Below, one piece after another: positions 32,353-45,339 of a stretch of 64,000 nt of DNA. The notes beneath the pieces were generated by a model. It made no database searches. It was not told the DNA's origin and worked only from the letters and a program-made list of their open reading frames with translations. The stretch lies in the NCBI GenBank assembly GCA_963931925.1, contig OZ007579.1, positions 40,126,033-40,190,032 on the forward strand, read 5' to 3'. Source of the stretch: Onchidella celtica. Its lineage: Eukaryota; Mollusca; Gastropoda; Systellommatophora; Onchidiidae. The translations under genes were made by a program, and so were the position numbers. Numbering within the stretch: position 1 is the first letter of the stretch; every line of letters starts with the position of its first letter.

Positions 32353-35300
32353 TTCCAAGGAAATTCTGCAGGAAAAAAGTACACAAATGATCAGCTTATT
32401 CAAATGTAAAATACATGAATCAAAATTGCCATTGACAAGGGTAAACAAACAACTCCCAACTCCATTGATTTAATCATGAAATAATCAAGGTCAAATTATC
32501 ACATGACAAACACAGGGTAACCATGTCTTACACTACACTTCCATCCATACTCTTTCTCTCCTTCCTTCCTTTTTTATTCTCCTCCTTTTGCCTTCAGCTT
32601 CTACTTCAGTTTTAAAAACAAAAAGTACCCAAAAAATCAAAACTTTAACAATTAAACAGGAAAACCTAAAGGAACAAAAGAATTATTTCCCTTCATTTAC
32701 TCTATAACTGCCCGTTCTATAAATAGAGTAATAATTCTTTTTTAACATTGTGCAGTAAAAGCTAATGAAATTGGCCTTCCATGAGTCTGGTTTTCTAAGT
32801 TACTGCCAGCTCAGTGTACCAAATTGTGAGTTGATTTCTTACAGCTTAAAACTTCTTGGTGCTGCACTTCCAGGGAGCGTTACGGTGAACTATCTTTTGA
32901 GTCTCTGTCATTTTCCATTCAGTTTAGGCTTAGGGGATAAATTTTAATTTCTTCAGTCAATGCCTGCTGTATCCTTTTCTGACTCACTCTGTACAAAGCC
33001 ATTATACCGCAAGTGTCAAAACATCTAGAGTTCAAATATCAAATTTCTCATTATTTCAGCTCGCGCATGTTCAAATATCATTTCTGTTAAGACAATGAAA
33101 AAGGCCCTTGTCTTCAGAGTGGACAGATAGATTAAAAATAATAAATCAGTGATTGTCAGATTGGAGATTTATGTATATATGTCTATTTATTTATTTTTCA
33201 AATTTTTTGTCCAAACTTTTTCCACCTTTGTTTTCTAAACCAAAGAATTTCCAGGCTATCCCAGGACCAAACCACTATTTCAGGGCTTTTCCAGGGCCTT
33301 TTCCTTAAATTTAAATTCCTGGGATTTTCCAGGAATCTTGCTCCTTCTATGAATATCTTCTGATTTCCCATGATCAAAAGACTCTCCTGATAAGACTAAA
33401 CAGTTTCTATGTAATTATACAGGATTAGCTTCACTCAAGTTCAAAAGCCCCATTATACATATCTGATGAATTACAGACTTAATAAAACAGTAGCAAAATG
33501 AGAACAGAGGGGGGAAATATAAAATAGATATTAAATAATCAATGCAATTCTAATAAATCTTTATGCTGCACATTCAGAGTATGGATGTTCAAAGCATATT
33601 AAAAAATGTGCACTGTGCAATTATTGTAAAAATGAAAACCACCTCAGGCCAGTAGGTACAAGAGCACACCTGTCAAGAACTCTCCAGGAACAAGTTTAGA
33701 AAATGTTCCAAGAAAAAGTTAGCACTATTTATAACCAGAGACACAGTATACTGAGACCAGGCAATTTCCCAAATTCCATCTGTGGCGCTCGCCTCGGCGC
33801 CTATCAACGAGGTCAACATCTCTCTTCATAACTGAACAAAACACATGAATACAAATTATAGCCCAGCAACTTAGAGTATATATTTTGAGTTGGCAGGCAT
33901 GTACTAAATCCAGGGATACGGCATCCTATGTCTCAGTTACTTTAGTTTACAGATTCCACTTTAACCATGTACAGTGAAAGTAAAGTATTCACTTCACCCA
34001 CATTTGTTTCATAAAATGTTGTTACTGCTTTTTCCCCCTTCATTAATAGTCGCTGTGTATCCTTCAAAGAATGCTAAACAAAAAAAGTGTGTTTTTTTCT
34101 CTTAGGTCAGATTACATTAATTTTTACAAAAAAATAGAAAAAAAATATGCAAAAGACTGTATTCTAGGTAACCAATGACAGGTGTACAAATACAGTTTTC
34201 TTTAAGAAGAAAGCTGCATAATTTCTGTGGCCTTTTAAACCCAACTCAGAGTGGAATGTACCATCTACTTTTTACAGTACACTTGGGCAAAAAAAGAAAA
34301 GAAGACAATCTAATTTCCAGTCAGACAGTATACAAGACACTGATTTTCATTCTTTGTGATAATTTTATAAATAGAAAAACAATGTCACTAGGAAATTGTA
34401 TTCAGTGTTGACATTGCCAAGCTATTCCAGATTTGGTTTCTGGGTCAAGAATGGACATGGTGAAATGCAATAATTACTAAATCTTGACTATTCAGGCTCG
34501 TGTGAAAATTTCATAAAAATTTTATATTTTCTTTATTTTCAATGGACTGCTTTGCTTGAAACAGTATACCTGGGAGGAATTTTTAAATCTAATGACAGCT
34601 TATTCATGATTACTGTAATTTTAACAAATAAATGAACATTTTCTTTTTTCATAGTGTTTGTGATTTGTTGTAAGTAGACTAAGGTTTGAACCAGCAACTT
34701 CCATTCAGAATGGCATGGATTTAATCTCACAGTAATCAAATGAGGTAAGGGTACAGGAATCAAAGTATGGGACTTTTGTACTAACTACAAAAAAAACATT
34801 GAACATCACATGAACATCTCATGAACTTTCAGTTTAAACCATTTATCAAATTCATCTTCACATTTTCACTGCATAAATAACCCTGCATACTGAAACAGTG
34901 AACACTTGGTAGAATATTCCAAGAGATTTATTTTGAAAAAATTAAAAAACAAAAAATTGTACCTTTTCAAAATTCATATGCATCAAAGGCCATTTTTAAT
35001 AGTCTCAATGTCATTCCGAGATTGTGCTAAGTATCAAAAATTAAACTATACGACACATAAAATCTGACAACTAATTTTTTTTTCATCACATTCCAAGAAC
35101 ATTCAGAAACAGTGATGAATCATTTGTATACATGATGTCATAAGTTCATTTGGGGCCATACATAAAGTACGTACACCCTGAGGGTCTTGTCGAGCCTATA
35201 AAAAACATTCATGATGGGGTTCTGGGGAGCCTACGTATGCTTTTCTATCATTGCAATTATAATAATGACTTTAAAAGTTTGGTTTTGTTTGTTTTTTTTG

Positions 35301-35578
35301 CTTTTTTTTTTCAAGAAACAAAATTAATTAAATTGTGAGATTAAGTAAAAATCATGTCTGTAATGAAGCATCGCACAATCCGTGCAAAATGTCATAATTT
35401 AAAGTTTTTAGAACACCATGGTAAAAGGCATTATCAATCATACTGTCATGGACATTCATCATACTATTATGGACATTCACTATTCTAATGACTGTACCTC
35501 CCTATGGGGTGGTGGGGAGTTGGCCCCAATAATGCACCTTGTACATTTGGGGAGGGAGGGTTTCAATATGGCATATAG

Positions 35579-35737
35579 GGCTGTCTTAAGATCATTAGGG
35601 GCCCCTGTGTAAAGCAATAGGCTTTTCTTTCCCCCATTTCAAAAACAAATGTAAATTTGCATGCATGAGGCCCCCTAAACCCTTGGGGGGGGCCCTGGGT
35701 AACTGCCCAGTGTGCCCTTGCATTAAGCAGCTCTGAT
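35579..35737. mobile_element. Possible MITE
   Basis: The left end GGGCTGTCTTAAGATCATTA and the reverse complement of the right end AGAGCTGCTTAATGCAAGGG share GCTG-CTTAA and an AGGG block. The centre has GGCCCCC/GGGGGGGCC. No clear target duplication, so the boundaries are approximate. Confidence 0.35.
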
Positions 35738-38428
35738 GGCGTAACTCGAGCATACATATTTTACAGATGGGCCCTTAACATAAATGTAGCTGTCGGATCA
35801 TTTCAACTGGCCTTTCATCTCAGACTTTACACACTGCACACTTAACCACTCTTGGTGTAGGAATAATCTAAGGAGTGTGTACTCAACTACTGAACACACC
35901 ATGTACATAATTATGTAGTAATGATTGAACACTGAATAGGACTACCCTATGACACTCATAAGTACACAGGTGTATATTCAAGACTGGTTTTGTGCAAAAA
36001 GGAGGGATGACAAAAGAACGGTAGATGTCTGTCATAGAAAACGCTCAAGATTGAATGAAATGAAGGACCATCTGGTATCAAAATACAAACAGGCAAAAAG
36101 GAAACGAAACAAAACTATTTTACACAACAACTAACTACTTCAATGTGATGTGTCCATGTCCACCAATAGAAAAATAACTTTTAACAATATCATGAACAAA
36201 TATTGCATTAGGTTAAAGGTTTAGAAAGAAACTGTTCATATACATAACATATAAACATGACTCCAGGCAAAATCTGTGTTTCATATATTATAAAACATGA
36301 AAGAAAAATGCCAACTTTTGGGTGAGAAGACCAGAAATTTAGTACTTCTGACTCCCTTCTACTTTCCAGAAATCTGATGTGATGAAGCAAGAAAAGCCAG
36401 GCTTTTCTGTCATTTTTTATCGACAGTGAACATTTTTCTCGTCATTCTTTTTTATATTTTATGAAACACAGATTTATGTGGTGGCAAATAATGGGATGGG
36501 ATACACATGAAAGGAAGTTTCTCTGTTTCAATTCAATCTGTGCTATTCTTTGAATAATTAAAAAATTTTCACTTGCAAACCACTTCATCTGGAGTGGTAA
36601 ACAAAAGAAACATCAAACACTTGGGATGGCATGAAGTGATTCATGAAAACATCAATATCAACTGTTCATTATATTAAACATAAATTTTGTATCTGATAGA
36701 GAAAAACCTTCAAAAATAAATACAATAAATGTGCTATATTATATGACCCGTCAATTTGCATCTCGGAGATGCAGAGGCTAAAATGCCTTTGATGAGAAAA
36801 AGAGCATTTTTTTAAACCCAATTTTCTTGCACTTAAACTAATCTGACCCCAGTTTCTAGCGCTCAACTCAACTAGCAATTTCCATTGGTAGGGCGTCCAC
36901 ATTATTTTTTTGAGTAATTTAAAGGAAATGTCTGAATTATTCTGATCCATTTCTGATTGGCATATTAAATGTGCCCTGTGTGCCCTACATTTGGATTCTC
37001 TCACTCTGAAGAAATTTTGGTGATTTCTGTGTTAAAGCACATAAAATTATAAGATAATGATTTCATATCATCCTATAAATTACAGAAGTGGTATCATATA
37101 ATCCAAGACATGAAGTAGTAAACCTCAAATAACTAACATGTTCCTAAATCACCACTTAAAAAAAACCAACCTCTTCACATTTCCACATTTCAAGAGTTAA
37201 TATTAATTACTGAGATCTATATTTAGATATATTTTCCTTTGAAATGACACATAGTCCATATCATATTATTAACTCTTTGGATTTTTTTCATAAATTCTGG
37301 AGCATCAGCACTTTATTATAGTCCAGGCTTTAGCCAGATAGATGTTGGAAAAAAATTGTGAAAAATATTTCAACATAACATGTCCAAACACTGTATCATT
37401 TAGCCTGAACATTTTAATGAACAATAGGTACATGTACATTTCTCTACTGCTACCTGTTCTTGCTTCACAGCTGAAAATGAACAGTCATATGACCAGTGAA
37501 ATGCAATCATTTTCAAAGATGTAATAATGATTGATTAATTTATGTATCGTAAAATAATATGATAACAAAAAAAAAAAAAAGACTAATATTCAAGGGATTG
37601 TTAAAAAAAGCTTCAACGGATGAACTTTAAACAGTGGATGCAAAAATGGTGAAAAATTGCATCATTATGAAGAATGGTTTGTGGTTTCAAAGAAATATTT
37701 CCAGACTAACATATTTTGTAGATGGAGTAAATTATAAAAAAGAAATGCAAACACAAACCCACACACAAAGATTAAAAAAATAAAAACAACCAACAATGCT
37801 GAAATGAAACTAGAAGACATGCCGGTCACGATGCACTGAATCCAAATGGTGGATCTTTAGGGTCACAGGTCACAGGTAACACTTTGCTGTGGTTTAACTG
37901 AGACGTAATTGTGACGTTTGTCACATGCCACACATACCCCAGTTTCACACACAAACGTCGTCGGCAGTTTGTTGATTTATAATTAAGGGTTGGATAAGAG
38001 AAACACCGGCACACGGAACATTCCGGAGAAAGTTTTTTTTTTTTTTGTTTCATTGAAGTGTTTATCAGGTGTCAGGTGCACGACCAAATTGTGATGGGGA
38101 AACATTGGCATGGTCACGAAGGTAAAAAAACTAAAACAAGTCGACACTTTAGCAAAGGTATGAAAGAATAAATAAATAATTTAATCTTCCAACTGATTTT
38201 TGACAGTTGTACAGTATTTCTCATTTCTGCATTTTCCATTTGCATACAAACACTTCAATTCCATGACAGTCTGCAGGAAAAACAATATACTGTATTTCAC
38301 ATTAATGCTTTTAAATCCTGACAGCCCATCGCCTTGCTCAGGACTGAGCTGTATGGAATCACCAAATTTGTAGTATGCAAAGGACAATACTGCCCAAAAG
38401 CCACTAAGTCAATAGGTCAAGTAAAGTT

Positions 38429-38641
38429 TTAACCCTTTGAGTGCTGAAACAACACTGCTGTTAACTCTTCACTGTTGCATCAATTACGGGTTTTGTTCCT
38501 CTATTACTAGCTTTTAAAAATAGATCAATAGTCTGATAAAGATTTATATTTACCATTGAAAATAACTGAAATACGTGAATCTTAATATAAACTGGACTTG
38601 GGAAAGTCTAGCTTTCACGGCGTCAGTATTCAAAGGGTTAA
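38429..38641. mobile_element. piggyBac-like MITE (P family), uninterrupted copy
   Basis: A 213-bp element bounded by TTAA, with termini TTAACCCTTTGAGTGCTGAA and the complement of CAGTATTCAAAGGGTTAA. It is the reverse-complement relative of 25630-26201 and serves as the empty site for the M9 insertion there. Confidence 0.85.
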
Positions 38642-39800
38642 AGCTCTTCATTTCTAAGAAATGCACTTTTCTCTAGTTGAATCTCTTTCCAATGCTGAAG
38701 AGATTTGGAACAAAACTGTTTGCATGTGCAAACATGCTCTCATGGTCAGCCCAACAGAATTGATATATATATACGTAAACAAAACAAAATCACCTTGCAA
38801 AAACTGTCAAAAATAGTTGGAAGTTCCTCCAATAAATCTTGTCATAGGATTACATTGCAATCATTTCCCAGTCATTTCTGATGCATCATGGCCTTGGTTC
38901 TGCAAGTCCTCATCACAACTGTTCTTTGCCGTGTCGTCAACCCTCCTGAATCTACCGCGGGCTGTAAATGCTCCTCTCTGTAATCATTTTCATAATCTAC
39001 TCCTTGATTGTCCATCCGAGTCCAAGAAATGAACAGGTACTGATATACTCCGTGAATAATCCAATGTCCTGCTAACTATGAACATCAAACTGATGTTCTT
39101 CACGCCGTTTCCCACACAACTCACAACGGTCTACATTAGGTCTAGTCACATCTATGCACAATTATCCAGCTCTGAAAAACGCAATGTCCTGATCCTTTTC
39201 TACAAGTTTTCCACAGATAAACTTTGCTAATCCAAACATAACAGCTCTTGAATTCAAAAAGCCTCCATGATACAGCAATCGTTATTGTTTTTCCTTTTGC
39301 CACTCCGCTTCATTTTCCAACAGGTGTAAATCCCCCGTTTAACAAACAATTGCATACATGTTGGAAATCCATGGCAAAATATTTTAACTAATTGATTTTG
39401 AAGCACTGAAAAGTTTTATTTATTTACTCAATTTTGGCAACTGTGCTGCATGTTTGCGTGCAAGAAAATAGTCCAGAAATTGATTATGTCCTTACTTTGA
39501 AAAGACACCAGAAACCATTACACTGGAAGTTAACTCCAACAGAAAGAAATACACTGCAACTTTCTGTAACCATCCCATATCTACTGAAATATCACATTCT
39601 AATTAGACATTTTCTGACTTGGCAATGTGCAGTATATTCCTTTCTCTTTTTTTTTTGATCTCTTAAACAAAGTTCTGTCTCCTGAAAAGATCTCAGCCCC
39701 AAACACATTGCTATATAAATAAAAAAAATCCATATCATACGTTTTTACTCTACCTCACAATTCACAATCACTTTTATCACAGATCACAATTTTATTTCCT

Positions 39801-39964
39801 CTATTTCTTCTTGCCATCCTTTGATGAAGACTTTGAAGATTTCGGAGTTTGCTTGCTGGTTGACGATGAAGATGATGAGGATGACTGCGACGACGAGGTT
39901 GTCGCTGGTTTGGCCCCCATGCAACCAATGCCCCCGCCTAGACCACCCAGAAGTTTCTGGAATT
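39801..39964 (-). CDS. EF-hand gene last exon: end of EF4 and Ser/Lys tail
   Basis: The acceptor (minus) is ATTGTTTCAG. The exon encodes EFQKLLGGLGGGIGCMGAK, then PATTSSSQ, eight Ser, TSKQTPKSSKSSSKDGKKK and TAG. Canonical calmodulin and troponin C end within a few residues of the fourth helix, so about 48 extra residues are lineage-specific. The Ser run is coded by mixed TCG/TCA/TCC/TCT codons, which argues against a recent simple-repeat expansion. Confidence 0.88.
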
Positions 39965-42900
39965 CTGAAACAATAAAAAAACAGACAGTTGAATTTTGAC
40001 TTGTAACATTAGGAAATTGACAAAATATTATCAAAAAGCACAAAAATCATTACACTTAAGCCAGTTCAACTTGCCTAAATCTGACCTGGGTAATCTAACG
40101 CCACGGTCAATACTTGTCATTTTACTTCAGAAGGCCCTCTGGTACGTACACCCTTCAGAAATATAGTTTTTGTGACTGAAAGCTTGCATTTTTGTTCCCC
40201 CCCTTTTCATTTGCAATTCTGTTGTCATTTACTATAACCTCATTTTTTTTTTTGCTTGTCTCTTGGTTCTAATGCTGGACTTTAACTCTCCCAGTGATAT
40301 GAAAATTTGCTTTTGGTCATCCCTCAGTGATTGTGCAAGCTCCAGGAAAACCCTACAACTTAAATACTGAAAATTGAAGTCCATGTCACAAACCAAGCAT
40401 GATATTATGGGCTTATCAACATTGCCACTAGGAAGTGGTAACATATATATTCGTGGCCTCATCATCCGCGGAGAAGAAAGAAACGGCTGTGATATCATGG
40501 GCTTAACAACTTGGGCCTGGGAAGAGTGGACCATGATACCGTTGTCTTATCAATAGTGGACAAGGGAAAAAAAAAAACAATAGCATGGCCCAACAACTGT
40601 GAGGGTTAATATAAATTATAAACAACCTGTTTTGCTTTTTTTCAGGTTTTTTTTGTTGTTGATTTTTTGGCCACGTCTTAACTACACGCGTTCAGAGCCC
40701 ACAAATGTACTCACCTTCATAGTCTATCAAGCCATCCCCATTGAGGTCAGCTAACTGGAACATCTCCTTCACGTCTTCCTCCCCCAGGTTCTCTCCTAAT
40801 CTCTTCATGATATACCTCAGCTCGTGCTGGTCAATGTAACCATTGCCGTCCATGTCAAATACCTGAAACCATCAACACACAAATACAATTATGAATATTC
40901 ACGATGGATTTTAGTTTCTCATGTGATGGCAAAAAGACAATTATACAGTGGCTGTAGTTCGGGGACCATAGGTAAATTACAAAGCCAAATAGAGAAAACA
41001 CAACATGGTGTTCACTGTTCATCTATAGCTTATAATTTAAAATACCACCATTGTCCCCAAACACCAGCCTTTATAATGCCATCTACTATCTAGCAGAATA
41101 AATGACAGTCAGAAATCATACAATTTGAAAGCTAGCTTAATGTATCATACAAAGAAGCTGGGCCAATAAAAGTGTTTGGCGACAAGGATCCATTGAAAAA
41201 ATATGAAAAGTTGATGGACAGATGTAAATTGGTTTGCCACTTTACCTGCCCCTATTTATATGAGAAGACACAGAGCCGTTATATTTTGATAGGTTTGCAA
41301 TTTCGTCAGTCTGAATGGGGAAACATTGTCAGCTTGATCCTCCATGTCCACTGTGTGGGTTACTGACCTTGAAAGTTTCTTTTGTCTTGTCCTCTGTAGT
41401 ACCCTCGGCTTCCTCTACAGTGTCAACTCCTTGTGTGGACCATCTCTTCATCAACAGAAGGAATTCGTCGTACTCCACATAGCCATTTTCTGCGGATAGG
41501 AATAGAGATTGAGTGCAATTTCAAAAACAATGAGGCAGATAGTGTATTTAAAGCAGTATGCATACATCATAAAAACCACAACACATGGCCTTTCAGGAGA
41601 TTGCCTGATTTCACAGCTCATCCCAGATTTTCAAAAGCGTTTTTTTCTCAAAACAGCATTTTGGCAGTTATGACACTCTTGCTTTTGTAAATAAATCAAT
41701 AAATTCTGACCCATCTGATAACGTCAAAAAAACAACAACACAATTTCGTTCTTAACCCCTCCCCTGCATTGCCCGGAATTGTTCCGGTCCATCTAATCTC
41801 CCTGTACTGCCGTGTGTCCGGAACTGTTCTCTCACATGCATTTCTTGAGTGATTATATGAAGACCAATTTTCAAATTATGATTGTTTTGTACTTCCTAGT
41901 TAGTTCCCCTACTTACTTGTGTCATTTGCATATAATTATATATACATATAATAATATATATTTTGAAAGCGTAGGATTTATGGTATGTCATTTTTTCAGA
42001 GTTGGTTGTTTTGTCCCCTTCTGCACCCGACATGTGAGGGGAAATCCGAATGGCAAGCAAGGGGCTGATAATTGCGTAAAAGTGGATCAAATAAAATTGC
42101 TGGCGCTCTGTTTTGCGTCTGATACCACAACCAAACACAAACACATACAGAAATAGCAAACTACGACAGTCCATACTCGTCTTTACATAAAATGTCAGCA
42201 TGGCGAGCCATAAAATAATGATAATAAACACATTCCCACTACGTCACCACTGTCCTCGAGTTAGGTCTATAAAATTTACAGCCACGGCGTTCTGGATCAA
42301 GTCTCGTTCTGCATCGGTTTGACTCAGACAACTTACTTTGAGTCAACTAGCGCGACAGAACTGATCGAGTCTCACCAGTGCGCGATGCCTAGTTTAAGTC
42401 AACAGACTACATCTCACACTAAAACCTACACAAAACAAGACGTGACATCGCATTAGCATCCTCACTACCCAACATTCCGGGCCTACTTGGCTATGTGTAA
42501 TAAACCTTAGCGTTCCTCAATATTACTGTCCATATAATTATCTTCCACAAGAGGAATAGCGCGTTTTTAGCAAAGCCTGCACGTTTGATCATAACAAATA
42601 AAAGCGTATTCAATAATATTGCCAGCATATTTGATCGTACATGATAAACCGTGCTTTCTATATTTCTATCGGGGGGTTTTTGCCTGTTGTTTTTTTTTGC
42701 GGGGGGGGGCGAAATGTTAGGGATACAATTTATTTGACTTTGCCCTTTGCAGCGGCCTGTTCGGCCTGCTCTTCTCGATTTCCAACTTGCAAAGTATCTT
42801 TAACGTGCGCCACGTGCACACGGGCCCTCCGAGTTTTTTCGTCTTTATCCGAGAAGGCTAGTTGCTCGATCCAACCTACCACAGGATCAGGGGCATGTAC

Positions 42901-43443
42901 CCTTTGGCATGGGAGGCGAGCACCTTGCCTGTAAACCACCGTATCCACAAATATAATAAAATAATAAACGTAAGCTTTCATCAGTATTACTGACCATATA
43001 ATTATCTTCGACAAGATCACTCTATCTCTCTCTGTCTGACTGTCTGTCTGTGTGTGTGTGTGTGTGTGCGTGGTTGTGTGTGTGTGTGTGTGTGTGATGT
43101 GTGTGTGTGTGTGTGTTTATCAATATCTGCACTGTGGTGACGACGTGCCTGCTCCAGTTATAACTGGGCTGCAATGGCACAAAGGCAAATTTCCCAAATG
43201 GGACTAAAGAGTTATACAAATACAAATACAAATTTGATGATAAAGAAATAATTCAATATTATTGCCTGCATATAACTTGAAGACAACAATCCCACTCACC
43301 ATTTATATCTGCATGTTTGATCATGTCCTCAATCTCGACCTGTGAGTACTCATGACCCAACGTACGCAGCACACAACCCAGTTCATCACAGGAGATTTTG
43401 CCATCGTTATTCTTGTCAAACATGTCAAATGCTTGTTTCATTT
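39801..43443 (-). CDS. Calmodulin/troponin C-like four-EF-hand protein, exons 2-5
   Basis: Minus-strand exons 43443-43300, 41489-41368, 40862-40715 and 39964-39801 join in frame to 191 residues plus a split first codon. Counting the first Met as 1, calcium loops are DKNNDGKISCDE (9-20), DINENGYVEYDE (45-56), DMDGNGYIDQHE (91-102) and DLNGDGLIDYEE (127-138). Each has Asp at loop position 1, Gly at 6, a hydrophobic residue at 8 and Glu at 12, so all four should bind calcium. A 34-residue linker from loop 2 to loop 3 (57-90) is longer than in calmodulin. After the last EF-hand comes a Gly-rich segment, then a Ser-rich, Lys-ending tail (144-191). The family senses calcium in the cytosol or on thin filaments. 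Whether this is a troponin C or a calmodulin-like protein cannot be settled here. The N-terminal exon was not identified. Confidence 0.9.
40715..40862 (-). CDS. EF-hand gene exon: EF3 and EF4 loops
   Basis: It starts in phase 0 behind an ATGGTTTCAG acceptor and ends GAAG|GTGAGT. It encodes VFDMDGNGYIDQHELRYIMK, then RLGENLGEEDVKEMFQLAD and LNGDGLIDYE. It is the most conserved exon of the gene by motif. Confidence 0.92.
40970..41060. repeat. Short dispersed repeat
   Basis: AATTACAAAGCCAAATAGAG, then GTTCACTG and ATAGCTTATAA, resembles 47152-47245 (AATTACAAAGCCAAATAGAG, GTTCACTG, AGCTATGAA), and more weakly 46850-46890. The class is unknown. Confidence 0.45.
41368..41489 (-). CDS. EF-hand gene exon: end of EF2 and linker
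   Basis: The acceptor is CCGCAG and the donor AAG|GTCAGT is non-standard but acceptable. It encodes NGYVEYDEFLLLMKRWSTQG, then VDTVEEAEGTTEDKTKETFK. The acidic linker is unlike the short DSEE-type linker of calmodulin. Confidence 0.88.
42735..42945 (-). mobile_element. SINE, internally deleted
   Basis: Minus-strand body (complement of CAGGCCGAACAGGCCGCTGC, TTATCCGAGAAGGCTAG) is joined directly to the tRNA head near CCTTTGGCATGGGAGGCGAG. About 50 bases between body and B box, including the GGGATTTTTCTCATATTTTC block, are missing. The 3' tail is also absent. Confidence 0.7.
43027..43116. repeat. (TG)n microsatellite
   Basis: CTGTCTGTCTG followed by interrupted TG runs up to 43116. Confidence 0.92.
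43127..43234 (+). mobile_element. SINE tail fragment, type A
   Basis: Only the 3' segment is present (CTGCACTGTGGTGACGACGT, TTATAACTGGGCTGCAATGG, CAAATGGGACTAAAGAGTT, then ATACAA repeats). It closely matches the end of the copy at 4552. It may instead be a 3' fragment of the partner LINE. Confidence 0.75.
43300..43443 (-). CDS. EF-hand gene exon: EF1 and start of EF2
   Basis: The acceptor is CTTTCAG and the donor is AATG|GTGAGT. It encodes MKQAFDMFDKNNDGKISCDE, then LGCVLRTLGHEYSQVEIED and MIKHADIN. The exon begins in phase 1 (two bases, AA, finish a codon), so an upstream exon should exist. The in-frame ATG at 43441 could be the start only if the 5' exon is non-coding. Confidence 0.9.
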
Positions 43444-43610
43444 CTGAAAGAAACGGGAAAAACAGAAAAACATTAGTAAAAACATACTGGTCAGATCATG
43501 AAAGTAAAATAAAATAACAACAACAACAACAACAGTAAAACAGTAAACGTAATTTGCTCGCCCCCCCCCCCACCCCCCTTCCCCTATTTTTTTAAATATA
43601 TAATAAATAT

Positions 43611-44041
43611 CAGGGTTCATACAAAGTCTTGAAAACTAATTTTAAGGACTTTTTACGGACTTCCTAAGGACTCACAGTAAACAAATTAAGGACCTGTGTA
43701 CCTGAGACCAAGATATATCACATGTATGCAGCACTCAAAAATCAAGTACCATGCGCAAGAAATAGTACAACTATACAAGTGGTGTGCAGCACTCATTGAA
43801 ACGGGATGTTTCTACATCCAGAGCTCAAACATGGTGTATTCCCTCTGAAAAGTTCAGTTATTTCAAAGCACCAATGATCCAGTGTGCAATTGGAAGATTT
43901 GAATCCCAATTGTTTCAGTTGAAACCCAAATTTTAAGGACTTTGACATCATTTTCGGTATTTAAGGACTCTCTGAGTACTTATTTTTTCTTTTATGAAAA
44001 TTAAGGACTTTAAGGACTTTTAAGGACCTGTGTGAACCCTG
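43611..44041. mobile_element. hAT-like MITE with AAGGACTTT subrepeats
   Basis: The 431-bp element starts CAGGGTTCATACAAAGTC. Its right end, in reverse complement, is CAGGGTTCACACAGGTCCTT. Both subterminal regions carry several TTAAGGACTTT motifs, probably transposase-binding repeats. It is flanked by the short direct repeat AAATAT on both sides; an exact 8-bp duplication is not seen. Confidence 0.75.
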
Positions 44042-45335
44042 AAATATGTAATTAACATTTGTGCCGTTCATCATAATTTATTTTAAATGGGTGCCAAATG
44101 TGGCTGGTCATGGTATGCGTCTATTTATATGTGTAGATACGCCATTATTTATCAATGTTGTAAATTAACCCCAACGTATAGTAGCAGGTAAACGTTTTAG
44201 CCTTAATGCCAGGTCATTTCATTACTTTGCAATCATAAACAGTAAAGTGGAATTCCATCATGACTTGAAAAAAAGACAGTATATGTCCAAAACAAAATTT
44301 TACGTGAAATGTTTAAACCATTTTGCCTTTCACTTGGCTCTCTTGTTTGTTCACTTTCCAGTCAGTGGTGACCAAAAAGAAAGTAGTGGTAGATCTGGTA
44401 CAACCTTGTAATCCAGACACAGAGATAAAGCAGATTTCACTTGTATTAACTGCTTCACTATCATGTCTAAGAAATTCCAGGGTCTCTGACTCGCCACTAT
44501 CACCATCTAAATGATGTGATCCTACTAGAAACCATTACAATTTCCAGAAATCAAGCAAGTTATATTCAAATATTATAAGCAAGCAATTATTATCTTTTAC
44601 GGCATATCAGTGCACCAAGAACACGGCAGTGAAGAGGTTAAACCAAACCAGCCGCTCGACAGAGGAGGGGAGGTAACCCGTCAGTTTCTAGTGCTATTCA
44701 ATTTTATACCGTAAAAACAAGAGCCAGACTGACATTCCGCATTCTGAATTTTCTGGAAGAACAATCTGACTTTCGTACACAGAGATCATCAGGCACGATG
44801 ACGATAAAAGAAAGAGGACACACGTATACACACACAAAAAAAAAGTCAGATCGAAGGAGAGACAAGTCTCTCAAGAGCATTAATGAAATAGTGGCTCGCT
44901 GGCTTTTCGCTGAGAGGAAGCTTTACTCTGAAGAAACATGGTAAGACTCAAAAAGGAAATGAATTAGTTACAATACAATAATTACTTTAGTGACGTCTAA
45001 AATGCAGATCCTCGACCACCACCCCTAGGTCAGAACAAAGCAGATTTCTATGGGACTGGTAGTATTACGGGGGGGGGGGGGTACATCAAACCGACGTTGG
45101 CGCGATGTCGTAAACAACAAATCTAGGTAGGAACCATGTAATTTTCTATGTGCACGCCAATACCGCGCGACAGTTTTCCAGTGTGTTTGCTTGCTGGGCC
45201 AGTGTGTCCATATGTAACACAAAACAGAAGATTGTGTCAAACCATTCAGAGTAATAGAATAATAATATAACATTTTCCAATAGGTAATTGATTATGAGTT
45301 TGGAGAAGGCACGCCAACACGCTAATCCTCACATT
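44042..45335. other. Upstream flank of EF-hand exon 2, no exon found
   Basis: Most likely an intron of the EF-hand gene. The end GCAGTGAAGAGGTTAA near 44626-44641 resembles a piggyBac-type terminus without a partner. No protein was recognised on either strand. Confidence 0.45.
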
Positions 45336-45339
45336 GTGC

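Larger units (their letters stand above)
30990..39800 (-). other. AT-rich block after the EF-hand gene, possible long 3' UTR
   Basis: Almost 9 kb with low GC, many poly-A/T runs, few SINE or MITE copies (one P-family element at 38429, one possible MITE at 35579) and no coding exon. On the minus strand it directly follows the stop codon of the EF-hand gene. Long AU-rich 3' UTRs are common for calmodulin-type genes in animals. The candidate AATAAA on the minus strand at 39796-39791 is only 5 bases after the stop, and other TTTATT (plus-strand) sites are scattered through the block. Extent is inferred from composition only. Confidence 0.35.
41490..43299 (-). other. Intron of EF-hand gene
   Basis: It holds a truncated SINE, a (TG)n microsatellite and a SINE tail. 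Around 42295-42420 there is a dispersed repeat (CATCGGTTTGACTCAGACA, GAGTCAACTAGCGCGACAG) also found broken by a SINE at 62822-63320. Nothing else recognised. Confidence 0.6.
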
